A stretch of DNA of 64,000 bases from Tritrichomonas musculus (lineage: Eukaryota; Parabasalia; Tritrichomonadida; Tritrichomonadidae). The notes beneath the pieces were generated by a model. It was not told the origin of the DNA and did no database searches. It worked only from the letters and a program-made list of their open reading frames with translations. Both the position numbers and the translations under genes were made by a program. The DNA is taken from NCBI GenBank assembly GCA_039105265.1, contig JAPFFF010000004.1:2914001-2978000 (forward strand). The letters run 5' to 3'. Positions 27,999 to 37,388 of the stretch are shown here, piece after piece. Position 1 is the stretch's first letter; the number at the start of each line of letters is the position of its first letter.

Positions 27999-30749
27999 TT
28001 ATTCTTCATCTGCTTTTGATAACACTTTCACAAATTTCATTGCCTTCTCGTTCTTTGCTAAGATATGATTCAAATGGTGAACAGTTGCTTTTCTTAGATT
28101 GATGATTGGTTTACTATCTCCTTGAACACTAAAGTTGGCAAGCTCTTTCATTTTAGCAAGAAGAACATCGTTGAACTCATAAAGATCTGGTAAAATTGAC
28201 ATAGCCCTAAGAGCAATTGTTGGAACTTTAGTCTTCGAAGCCATGATACCTTTTTGATTGTACTTGGCTAAAGAAGAAGCAAACCTTGGTAACATCTTTG
28301 TCATGAACGAGATACCTTTAACCTTAAAGTCTTCATTACCTGCAAACAGGGTATCATTACTATAAACACCATCAATTCTGAATTGGTATTGGGTTCGAAG
28401 TGTATGTGACATAAGAATCAAACTTTCAAGAGCAAGTTTAACTGATTCGTCATCTGGCCAAGCTTTTCTAATAACAGCTATGATAAATTCTCTAATCTGT
28501 TGATATGGATCAGTAACATCTGGCTTTGTTGGCATCAATAAAAGAAGGTTAAATGCACGAATGATAAGATTGTATGTTTGCTGATTGAGCGGTAAAACCT
28601 TAACTGTATCAACAAATTCATCAAAGAATGAATGGGTAAAGCAGATAACACCACAAACGAGAGAAGTTTGTGCGCAAAGAATCTGTAATGTAGCACGTTC
28701 ATTAAGGTCAGTAATTGATGGAACTGTAACGAAAACAAAAGCGTATAAAGAACGAAGAATAACATTATATTGTGGTGGCTTGGTAGCGGCAACATGAGTT
28801 GTCAAACGTAATGCTATTCTCGAAATTGCTGAAAGAAGTCTTGGGCTTGTTGGGAAGTTTTGACGTGCTGAAATAAGGAAATTGAGATGAGCATCAGTGT
28901 TATTGGCTCCAAAATCAACTCGGTATAAGAAGTTCTCGATAATAGAATTGGTTTTATCAACAACATCGACTGCGGATAAAACTGTTAAAGATTGATACAA
29001 CGTTTGTGATAATTCAAGAAGAATTCTGATGCAAAGAGGATCGTTAAGTTCAAAAGGTTTGGCCATAATATCATTAAGAATAAATCGGGAAATTTGAACA
29101 AGAGCTTTTTCATCAAGAAAGTCCATTAAGTCAACAATTGAGCCAACGTGTTGTAAAACTTCAGCAAAATTGGTTTCAGCATTGACTGTAATAGTAATGC
29201 ATTCGGAAACGCAATCAGCAAGTTTCTTTGAGAGTTCTTTTGTTCCTTTTGCGTCCTTTCCTTTCTTGCCAGCATTGTTGTTTCTTCCAGCAAAGTTATC
29301 ACGTAAAAGCTGTACAACATTTGACAAAAAGAGATTGAGATAGTATGGTGGACAGAACAAGGAAATGAATTTAGTCATTGGAACTGCAACATAAACGAAG
29401 TCTTCAACGCTCTTGAAAGATCTCATTCTTTCCCAAATATCATTCATGAGGTCCATGATACCTTCAGCAAGAGAGGCTTGACTGAGTGATGTAAGGAGAC
29501 TGTGAATAAGTTTTGGTTTCGCTATGACCGAGTCAGCTTTATCTATGAGGATCAAAAGAACAGGATATATCTTTGAAACGAATTTTGGTGGGAGTTCTTC
29601 AAGAAGGCAAGATAAAATAAAGCTAGATGGTTGACCAATTTCATTAAATTCATCAAGCGCGTTTTTGAGAAATCCTGTATCACCAACCGAAACCATAACT
29701 GATAAAACAAAGCATAAAGCTGGACGGTGAGTTTCAATATATTTTGAAAAAGTGTAATCGATAATCTTAAATTGTCTAGCAAAACTCTTTTCTTTAATGT
29801 GAATGAGGGATCGTGTATATGATGTAAACAATGGGAGAATAACGTCACATGATGTTTCTGGGAAATATGTAAATATTGTATAAAGAAGGTATGCACGAAC
29901 ATATATACCTGATGAAGCTGTACCAAGACCAGGAATAGCTGAAATGATTTGCTCAATTGCCATTTGAATTGATTTGAAAGGATGGAATTTAATAGATCTT
30001 AAAAATGCTGTTTGAAGAAGCAAACGTGGCAATAATTTTGACGTTCTGCATAAAATCATTGACCAGTTAAGAGCGAGTAATTCACGCGTGCCTTCTCTGT
30101 AGGTAAGGAAGTTTTTATTGGAAGGATGAGAAGCGATACGTTCATAAACTATTTTTCCAAAGCATTCGACGAGATCTAAAACCATCATGAATTGTGCTGG
30201 ATAAAATTGAGGAGATTTTGTATTGATCAAAAGTTGGCTAGCTTTTGAAATAAGTTCAATCATTTCCCAGTGCATTGATTCTTTATGAAGTCTTTCAAGT
30301 TCAACAGCTTGTCTTTTAATTTCAATTCTCAATTTTTCTTCATTTTGCTGCATTAAAGTAATCATTTGAGCTTCATCAGAAGTAACTGCAAGCTCAGCCA
30401 AGTGATCACGAACTTGTTTTGAAAAAAGAATTGGAAGATTTGTATGAGCAAAATCGGATGCATTTGTTTGGAAAGAAGTTAAGCAGAAATTCTTGAATTT
30501 ACTCCATCGAGCTTGAAGAGATGAAGCGTCTTGTCTTGTTTCGGTATTGGCCAATAAATTATTTTGAGAAGAAAAAGCTTCATCTACAGAAACTTGTTGT
30601 TCGAGAAAGTTGACAGCGCTTGGTTTTAGTTTTTTAACTTCATATCCTGGTAAAAGATCGATGTCTTTATTGATTGGAATTAACGATGCATTTTCATCGA
30701 TTGTCTTCTCTTCTTCTGTAGTTTGTGGTGGATTCTCTTCTTCAGTCAT
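27999..30749 (-). CDS. VPS35L: VPS35L-like retriever complex subunit (916 aa)
   Basis: In known systems VPS35L (formerly C16orf62) is the large helical-repeat subunit of retriever, which with VPS29 and VPS26C recycles membrane cargo from endosomes together with the CCC complex. Here a disordered acidic N-terminus (residues 1-90) leads into a helical solenoid. Several stretches parallel the human protein as I remember it: the IPGLGTASSGIYVRAYLL segment near residue 280 (compare the GDPLVSVYARAYL region), the LDEKALVQISRFILNDIM and LSQTLYQSLTVLS helices, and YSNDTLFAGNEDF near residue 795 (compare DSNDSLYGGDSKF). Length is close to the family (about 960 aa). The ATG at 30747-30749 is the first in frame and lies about 20 bases from an initiator-like box. 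Convergent with the giant gene. Confidence 0.82.
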   Translation of the reverse strand: MTEEENPPQTTEEEKTIDENASLIPINKDIDLLPGYEVKKLKPSAVNFLEQQVSVDEAFSSQNNLLANTETRQDASSLQARWSKFKNFCLTSFQTNASDFAHTNLPILFSKQVRDHLAELAVTSDEAQMITLMQQNEEKLRIEIKRQAVELERLHKESMHWEMIELISKASQLLINTKSPQFYPAQFMMVLDLVECFGKIVYERIASHPSNKNFLTYREGTRELLALNWSMILCRTSKLLPRLLLQTAFLRSIKFHPFKSIQMAIEQIISAIPGLGTASSGIYVRAYLLYTIFTYFPETSCDVILPLFTSYTRSLIHIKEKSFARQFKIIDYTFSKYIETHRPALCFVLSVMVSVGDTGFLKNALDEFNEIGQPSSFILSCLLEELPPKFVSKIYPVLLILIDKADSVIAKPKLIHSLLTSLSQASLAEGIMDLMNDIWERMRSFKSVEDFVYVAVPMTKFISLFCPPYYLNLFLSNVVQLLRDNFAGRNNNAGKKGKDAKGTKELSKKLADCVSECITITVNAETNFAEVLQHVGSIVDLMDFLDEKALVQISRFILNDIMAKPFELNDPLCIRILLELSQTLYQSLTVLSAVDVVDKTNSIIENFLYRVDFGANNTDAHLNFLISARQNFPTSPRLLSAISRIALRLTTHVAATKPPQYNVILRSLYAFVFVTVPSITDLNERATLQILCAQTSLVCGVICFTHSFFDEFVDTVKVLPLNQQTYNLIIRAFNLLLLMPTKPDVTDPYQQIREFIIAVIRKAWPDDESVKLALESLILMSHTLRTQYQFRIDGVYSNDTLFAGNEDFKVKGISFMTKMLPRFASSLAKYNQKGIMASKTKVPTIALRAMSILPDLYEFNDVLLAKMKELANFSVQGDSKPIINLRKATVHHLNHILAKNEKAMKFVKVLSKADEE

Positions 30750-30768
30750 TTGTTTTTAATTTTTTTTT

Positions 30769-30774
30769 AATGAT
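30769..30774 (-). promoter_or_regulatory. Initiator-like box of VPS35L-like gene
   Basis: Reads TCATTA on the minus strand, fitting the trichomonad initiator consensus TCA-Y-W, about 20 bases before the ATG. Trichomonad leaders are typically this short. Confidence 0.5.
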
Positions 30775-30898
30775 TTTACCAATTATTAAAAAAATCGGTT
30801 TAAACGGTTACCCAATTGTTCAAAAATTTTTTTTTAAAAAATAATATAGGAAAAGATAGAATCCATTAGCAAATAACATTTCATTTGATATCATATGA

Positions 30899-30982
30899 TA
30901 AGTATGTCAGATAGTCCCATTTTACTTTTTCTATTCCAAATGGGATTAAAATCTGGGATTTATTGGAATTTGTTACTATAAC
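30899..30982 (+). repeat. Dispersed repeat shared with 63288-63370
   Basis: From aagtatgtcagatagt to tttgttactataac this matches the reverse complement of about 63287-63370 with only a few differences. It lies 150 bp before the VPS35L-like start codon. Its partner lies about 160 bp before the gene starting at 63530, in the same orientation relative to that gene. Confidence 0.9.
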
Positions 30983-31105
30983 CATATTATTATTAAAGTA
31001 GTTAATATAACCATATTATTGTGAATTTAATATAACCATATTATTATGAATTTAAATTATATCCATATTTCTGTGATTTTAAAGTAACCATATTTTTGTT
31101 AAAAT
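30976..31105 (+). repeat. Imperfect tandem repeat, unit about 25-33 bp
   Basis: About five degenerate copies of a unit containing aaccatattattnt followed by gaattta. Copies diverge rightward (atatccatatttctgtg, agtaaccatatttttg). No coding potential. Confidence 0.7.
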
Positions 31106-31812
31106 ATACAAATCCAGTTAAATTGAAAGTGATTCTCTCAATTTTGAGAGAGTTCAATTCAATTTTCTGAGATTTATCTGATTTTATCATTCAATCTTGG
31201 GATTAGAGTATTGAATTTTGGGATTAAAAGGGATTGATGTATTCAATAAAAGGTAGGGAAAACCAAAATACATTCAATTTTTTTTTTAAATTGGGATTTT
31301 AATTCAAAATTTGGTAATAATCATGAAAAAGAATTATTTATTTATCATTGTCAAAAAGTCAAAGGAGAAAGATATAATATAAAACGAAAATTGACAAACA
31401 GTGCTATTTTACATGATAACATTTCATTGAAGTAGATTAATGTTTTAAAAATGATCAAATTATTTCTTTAAATTGAAGTTATTTGTCTGAATTTGAAATT
31501 TTATAGAGTAATTCATTATTATATCAATAAATTCTTTTCATAAAGCATACTTTTTAAGAAAAAAAGGTATTAAATTTTATTTTTAAAAAAAAAAATATGA
31601 TTTATTTTGAAATTATCATATATGAATGATAAGTTTTGATGCTTAAAATATGAAACTGAATTCTTTTCATTCAAAAAAGAAACAGTTTTACCTGAATGGC
31701 TATGTGAATATGAATTTTTTTAAAAAAAAAGATGATAATTTCAATCGAACCATAGAAATTGTAAAACAGAAATATTGAAATCAATGGCTATTGAGAAAAA
31801 AATAAATTTTTC

Positions 31813-32064
31813 TTTTAAGGTACAAATCCAGTACGTTATTTTTTGAATAGGAGAACGTTTATTATTTGAATAGTTGTATGTCTCTGAAAAAGTTTAAATT
31901 GACTAGGTTTGTTTTTGACACTTATTTTACAATTTAAATAAACATTATGATATGTTATATGAAATGGATGAAAATAATCGTTTTTTATTTAACATGTCAT
32001 CTTATTCTTTGAGAATGTCAAAAAAAATTGCGGTTACTAAACGTACAGGATTTGTACCTTAAAA
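31813..32064. mobile_element. TTAA-flanked inverted-repeat element (MITE-like), 252 bp
   Basis: The 25-bp ends pair almost perfectly: the left begins TTTTAAGGTACAAATCC and the right ends GGATTTGTACCTTAAAA, with one internal A/T difference. TTAA sits at both borders (31815-31818 and 32059-32062), the target typical of piggyBac-type elements. The interior is non-coding, as expected of a non-autonomous element. A TA-target family cannot be excluded. Confidence 0.75.
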
Positions 32065-33829
32065 TGATTATTTTACTTTATTTATTTTTAATGTATTATA
32101 TATGATTGAAGCAACAAAAAAATGATAAAATGGATATTACACAGAATATCTTAATAAATAAAGGTGCGAACTCAAAAGGTCAACAAATGTTCAACTGAAA
32201 TTCACTCAAATTTTTGAATTAAATTTAATCCAATATGTAGATTCTCTCCAAATATATGCACAAAAAATAAGATTGAATCTCAATACAAAGAAGCATCCCA
32301 AATTGATAAATCGTTGATGTTTTCGTCAAAGTTTAATATACCTTTTCCATCAAATAATTATTAGCCTAGTTTTGACAAGTCTATCTTCTCTACACTTAAT
32401 AATTGTAAATTCCTATCTTCTCCATTTATAAGTCTTGAAAATGAAGATTCAATTATGTGCTGCTTTGAAAAACTAGATTGTAATATTGGCCCAATTATTC
32501 CATCACTGTATTCTGGTAGTATTTCTCTAAATTTCATTTCATTTGTTGATCATCCAATTACAATTCATGTTAAAGCAAAAAAAGAGAAATATAATTTATA
32601 GTTTTTCTCATCAACATTTAAGCAAAAGGATATGAATCCATCTTCTATGGATTCAGATATGCATGAAATTGAAGCTGATATTGAAATTTCATCACCAGGT
32701 CTTAATTCACTTGTATTGGTATCATTCCTATTCCTGCTGATACTCAACCTGAATTTGTTGATATTTCAACAAAAGGAAATGATTCATTTACAAACAAAAG
32801 CATTGATATTAGTCTTCATGAAATTAATATGCCTAAACTCGATAAACTTCAAGATTTAAACATTAATAAAATGAATGATTTTTACTTGTCATGCCTCAAA
32901 GGAACAAGAACTCTACCTCTTTTTGTGAAGAACATTTCGACTGAAAAGAATGATGCAAATATTGATATTGCTTTTAATTACCTAATTTCACTATGTAATG
33001 CATTTTATTGTTCTATTAATAATAAATCAATTATATCACAAGCTGCCAGTGATTATAGTGAATCATTCTGTTCAATGATCGGTAAATTTTCAAAAGCAGG
33101 AATGGATGCATCTAAAATACTTCCTATGAAATATATTCTGAATATTGAAGCTAGTCAAGACTTTATTTCATATCCAAGTATAAATATACCTTATCTTCCA
33201 TCTGATTCATGGAACATAAAAGTACCGCTCTCTGATGATTATATCTATTCTACAATGTCAACTACATTTAATGGAGCTCATGTAGGTGAATTTAAAGAGC
33301 AAAACAAGGAGCCACAACTCTTAGATTTCATTCATCCAGATGATAATACAAATGTTAATATTAATACCATCCCAAATCAAGATAATGGAACACCTATTTT
33401 TGCTTCTCTTTCCATACCAAAATTACTTGATGATCAAAACGATGATGTTGATAGTGACAGTGATAGTGATAGTTCTGAAATATTTGAAAAGAAATCTGAA
33501 TTATTAAAAGAACGAACTATTTCATTAAACAAGGAATCTGTTGAATTAAGCGATGAAAATTTGGATGGTGTTTTATCAAATTTCTCAGAATATGATAGTA
33601 TTAAAGCATCAATATTGCTTATGAAGAATATGAATGAAATGCCCGAAATAACAATAAATAAAATCTCACCTTCATTTGATAAAATAACAATTTATTAGTA
33701 CCGCCTCCAATGGCTAATGTCAATGATCTTCCGGTTCAATCACTTATTATGCACAGTTTTTCATTGACACAACAATTACTTATAGCAATATCAAATCAAA
33801 CAAATTCCATTTTCTCAACTATGTGCGAA

Positions 33830-34344
33830 CATTCTTGTTGATTGTAGTTGTTTCATTTCTATTGAAAATAAATTTTTCAATATGCTTCTTATTTGTGCTC
33901 TTACGAATGCTTTTGATATTTTATCAATTCGTTATTCAATTGCTGTATTTGCTGATGGTAATTACAAGCTTGTTATAAAAAGATTTGAAGAAAATAATTC
34001 ACCTCTAGTACTTCAAAAAAATATTGGATTGTTTGTTTATTAAAAGAATTTGTTCCTCTCTTACAACAGGAATTAAATTTGCTATTGACATAATGGAGCA
34101 TGATAGTAGGAAACAAAGAGTCATTTTTACATTTACAAGTGGTCTTGATGAGCAAATAAGACTCAAAAAATCTTGGGCCAAAAATATTTTCAATGATGAA
34201 AAGCTTTCTTTCTTATTGGTTTTCATAAAATCACAGCAGCTTAATGAAACTGAATCTGAATATCTTCAATCAGTATGGAAAGAATTTGAAACAGAGACAA
34301 AGACTAATTATGGTGCCAAGTCGACTTTAAAGTTATTCCAATAA
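33830..34344 (+). other. vWA-like region 1 of the decayed gene
   Basis: One frame gives CSCFISIENKFFNML, then LICALTNAFDIL and YSIAVFADGNYKLV, a strand-helix-strand pattern of a vWA N-terminal half. Another frame from 34024 continues with SSLTTGIKFAIDIM, RVIFTFTSGLDEQ and KLSFLLVFIKSQ, matching the C-terminal half. The MIDAS serines are absent here (SIENK in place of DxSxS), suggesting a non-metal-binding copy even before decay. Confidence 0.55.
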
Positions 34345-34819
34345 ATGCACAGCTTTCATTATTTAATGATTTTGTTGAATCTTTTGTTCAAGTATTGCAA
34401 AGAAATTGTGAAATTACTGATAATATTTCTCCATATGTCAAACCCCTCTTAGATGTTGAAAAATCTCTTCAAAATGCTGACTTTTTCCTTAAGCTTATTG
34501 ATGATGAGAATAAAAATCATTTTCAGTGGAAATGATGATGTTTATTTTGATACAACTGACGTATTGAAAAAGATGACTTCTAAAATTAATTGAGTTGATG
34601 CTTCATTATATCGAAATCAAATGAATAAAATCACGCATTTGCATTCAGAGAAGAAGAATGAAAATCTCGGTCTCCTTCTTAAAAAGTTTATTCAATCAAC
34701 ACTTGAAACTATTTTCAGGCCAAATAAAGCATCACAGACGGTTCTTTCGAATACAGGATCTGATATAGATATAACTGCTTTAATTTTGAGTATTATCAAT
34801 CCTGTTCCTGATCCAATGA

Positions 34820-35434
34820 TTTATTTAGAAGAAAAAGGAGGATTGATTAGAAATTATGGTGTTTCTGTAATCATTGATCCATCATTTTCATGTCTCTTCA
34901 ATATATCAGTTGCAAATACGCTTCTAACAATAGGAACTGTTCTTTCATCATTTGCTGCACTTGATCTCCTATGTTTTGATCTCATTGTTGCTGGTAATCC
35001 TAATCCAACTGTGTTCAAAAGCTGGTACATTGCATACACTTGCGCATAAATCAAATATTTGGGAGCCACTTTTCTCACTTCTTGAGAAGCGTGTACAGAA
35101 AGCTGATCTTGCTTCGGCAATTAATGTTGCATATGATTTAAGAAGAATGAGATCAAAAGATTACACTAGTTTTCTTTTCATTCTTACTGATGGTCTTTAT
35201 GAAAAAGCAGAAAGAAATAGAATACTTCAAGTTGTAAATAACTTTGTTCAAAGTGGAACATCAGTGTTTGGAATTGGTGTTGGATCATATCCAAAAGGAA
35301 TTGAAGAATTATTCCCACAAATTGTTTTTTCACCAAATCCTTTCATTGTCATGAAATGTGTTGCATCATTATTTGGTGATTCAATATCTGGAAAGAAAGA
35401 TGAGATGCCATCAATTTATCCACCTGAACTTTAA
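34820..35434 (+). other. vWA-like region 2 of the decayed gene
   Basis: GVSVIIDPSFSCLFN has a DxSxS-like MIDAS (D-P-S-F-S), followed by a helix and LLCFDLIVAGNPNPTV. A frame change near 35020 leads to SAINVAYDLRRM, TSFLFILTDGLYEKAE and SVFGIGVGSYPKGIEELFP, the classic last three vWA strands. The metal site appears intact; only the frame is broken. Confidence 0.65.
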
Positions 35435-35689
35435 ATAGAAAATATTAAAATGTTGTATAATAAATAATCTTAAAATGAGAGAAAACAAACCTGTTTTTTC
35501 TGATATTAAAGAAGAATTAAGTAAAGTTAAGCATTTACTGGATGCTTTTAGACCTTATGCGAATGAAGAAGGTGATATTGGTGATAAAATAAAAGGATTT
35601 GTAAATGTCAAAGGTAAAAATTCTGAAATGTATAAAGCAAAAGATTCTTATTGTTATGCTTTGGGATTATACAATGAATGAAAGAAAAG

Positions 35690-36135
35690 AAAAGAGAGAA
35701 CTTCAAACGCAATATATTTATAAAAATATTGATCCAGAAAAGAAAGAATGTATTCAAGCTGCTGTTGAACATTTTGGAATCAAAGTTAAATTTGTACGAA
35801 ACTATAAAGATGCAATAGAAAAATTATTGAAACAAAAAAGACCAGGTTTTTGTAATTATTATGCTGTATGGATAATTGGTGGTCCTGGAATTGGAATATT
35901 ACCAGATAAAAGCAAGCATGTAAATCTTGTTGGTCAATTTATTGAAGTTCTCACTCGATTCTGGAAGAATGGCGGTGCATCAGTATTTTGGACTGAATCA
36001 GATCCTATTTATTCTCAAGTAAATGAATTTCTTAAGAAGAATGGATTCAAGTTCCAATTAGAAGGAAATCATAAAGGTTACCAAACACTTTATCCATCAG
36101 AAACTGATGATCTAAAAAAAGATGTAGACATTTAA
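35690..36135 (+). other. Rossmann-like segment of the decayed gene
   Basis: About 145 codons with IKVKFVRNYKDAIEKLL, then YYAVWIIGGPGIGILP and FWKNGGASVFWTESDP. The strand-turn G-G-P-G and the following helix recall class I glutamine-amidotransferase-like or related Rossmann folds, without a visible catalytic triad. It precedes vWA region 3 directly, so the two were probably neighbours in one protein. Confidence 0.4.
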
Positions 36136-36349
36136 TAGAAATCCTCAAGGTGATGAAAATAATGATAGAAAAACTCTTGCACACAGCTTAGGTAAAATAT
36201 TTGAAGGTGTAACAATTTCATATGTTCAATATGATCTAAATAAAATTAAACCATTTATTCCTTTTGCTAGAGATTCAGAAGGAGGAGTTAGTTCATTGTT
36301 CCTTCCAACAGTAAGATATATCCAAAATATCACTCTGCAGAGTGGATAT

Positions 36350-36998
36350 ATATACATTGTTTTTTGTATTGATGCAACAGGATCAATGGGTAGTTGGCTT
36401 CAAGCAGCTAAAGAACGTTCACATGATATTGCTAAGACTTCTCGTTCTAAATATAATCAAGTTTCATTTCGTTTTGGTGCATTATTTTGTAGAGATCCAA
36501 TTGATTACAGTGATGATAAAAATGAATATATCTCTCCTACAGAAGACATATCAAATCTTGCTAATTTCATGGCAACACAAGTACCTGATGGAGGTGGTGA
36601 TACTCATGAAGACTGGGTTGGTGCCGATGATATTTTGCTTAATCACATTGTATGGAGGTACGACGCTTCTAAAGCTATCATACATATAGCTGACGCGCCT
36701 GCACATGGTAGAGATTGGGGGAAAAATTCAAAATTCACTCCTTTATCCTCTAATCGAAAGATATGCGAATTCAAATATTTTCTTCAGTGGAATTAATGTG
36801 AAATCAGGAGCTCTCAGATCATTTGTTAAAATTAATATGATATATAAAGACAAAAGAAAAGAAAAACTTTTCAAAGTTTCATCGATTGATAATGTTGATT
36901 CGAACATAGCAGGTGATTTCCTTCAAAATGTTGCATCTAATCTTGTTGACGAAATTTCTGCATCACCAGTATGCCTATTTCAGTTTTGCATTCAGTAA
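36350..36998 (+). other. vWA region 3 of the decayed gene, with DATGSM MIDAS
   Basis: YIVFCIDATGSMGSWLQAAK is a strong MIDAS start, resembling vWA domains of the VwkA alpha-kinase type. FRFGALFCRDPID, VPDGGGDTHEDWVGA and KAIIHIADAPAHGRDWG follow in the same frame; the D-G-G-G-D-x-x-E-D-W loop is typical. Near 36760 the sense continues in another frame (LIERYANSNIFFSGINV). The final codons, from about 36960, are not vWA sequence but copied from the neighbouring exonuclease gene. Confidence 0.75.
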
Positions 36999-37009
36999 AT
37001 AAACTGGCG
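36960..37009 (+). other. Patchwork insertion copied from the neighbouring gene
   Basis: 36960-36989 equals the reverse complement of 38502-38531 in 28 of 30 positions. 36985-37009 equals 38617-38641 in the direct orientation in all 25 positions. The two pieces overlap by about 5 bases (tttgc). Both donors lie in the third exonuclease repeat of the gene at 37389-40067. Confidence 0.85.
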
Positions 37010-37388
37010 AATTTTTTTTCAAAAGTGCAAAAAAGTTTCAAACAGATTAAAACAATCAGCCAAAAGTATTTTTTACGTCATCATTTAATTATTCTAAAGA
37101 ATTTAATTACGTAATTTCAAAAATTTCGCTAAAATTATTAATATTTGATATTATATTCTTTCAAAATCACAAAGTATTCATTTTATTAGAAGAGATACAG
37201 TTTTATATTTATTGCAGTTCACACTAATTGAGATTTGATTTCAATTTAGCTAATATTTCATTTTAAATTATGATGAAAATTTTTATTTTCCTTGCTAGCA
37301 AAATAACAAAAAGAATGATTGATAGTATAAAAAATATTTGCACGTGCTTATTTATTAGTGAATGCTTATAATAAAAATCATTATCGAC
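37010..37388. other. Spacer between decayed vWA gene and exonuclease-repeat gene
   Basis: AT-rich. It contains caaaagtgcaaaaaagttt (37020-37038), whose reverse complement also occurs near 27845. No gene, tRNA or clear element ends are seen. Confidence 0.6.

Larger units (their letters stand above)
30750..32370. other. Spacer upstream of VPS35L-like gene
   Basis: AT-rich DNA without a supported gene. It contains an approximately 84-bp dispersed repeat (30899-30982), a short imperfect tandem repeat (30976-31105), an 18-base inverted repeat (31134-31151, tctctcaattttgagaga) and a TTAA-flanked inverted-repeat element (31813-32064). The rest, mostly A/T runs, shows nothing else. Confidence 0.7.
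32370..36998 (+). pseudogene. Decayed gene for a large multi-vWA protein
   Basis: Coding-like sequence runs along the + strand for about 4.6 kb but is split among frames by at least eight stops or frameshifts. The longest intact stretch is 32829-33698 (289 codons), an acidic region with a DSDSDSDSSE run. Downstream are three regions like von Willebrand A folds (about 33830-34344, 34820-35434 and 36350-36998) and a Rossmann-like segment (35690-36135). Conserved hydrophobic strands survive, so decay is recent. Large vWA proteins are common in trichomonads and amoebae; I cannot name the subfamily. The 5' end is uncertain: coding traces begin near 32370. Programmed frameshifting is unlikely given the number of breaks; assembly error could explain a few. 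Confidence 0.75.

Noticed and set aside
28585-28797. Plus-strand frame opposite the VPS35L-like gene
   Set aside because: Antisense shadow; the minus-strand protein matches a known family over its whole length.
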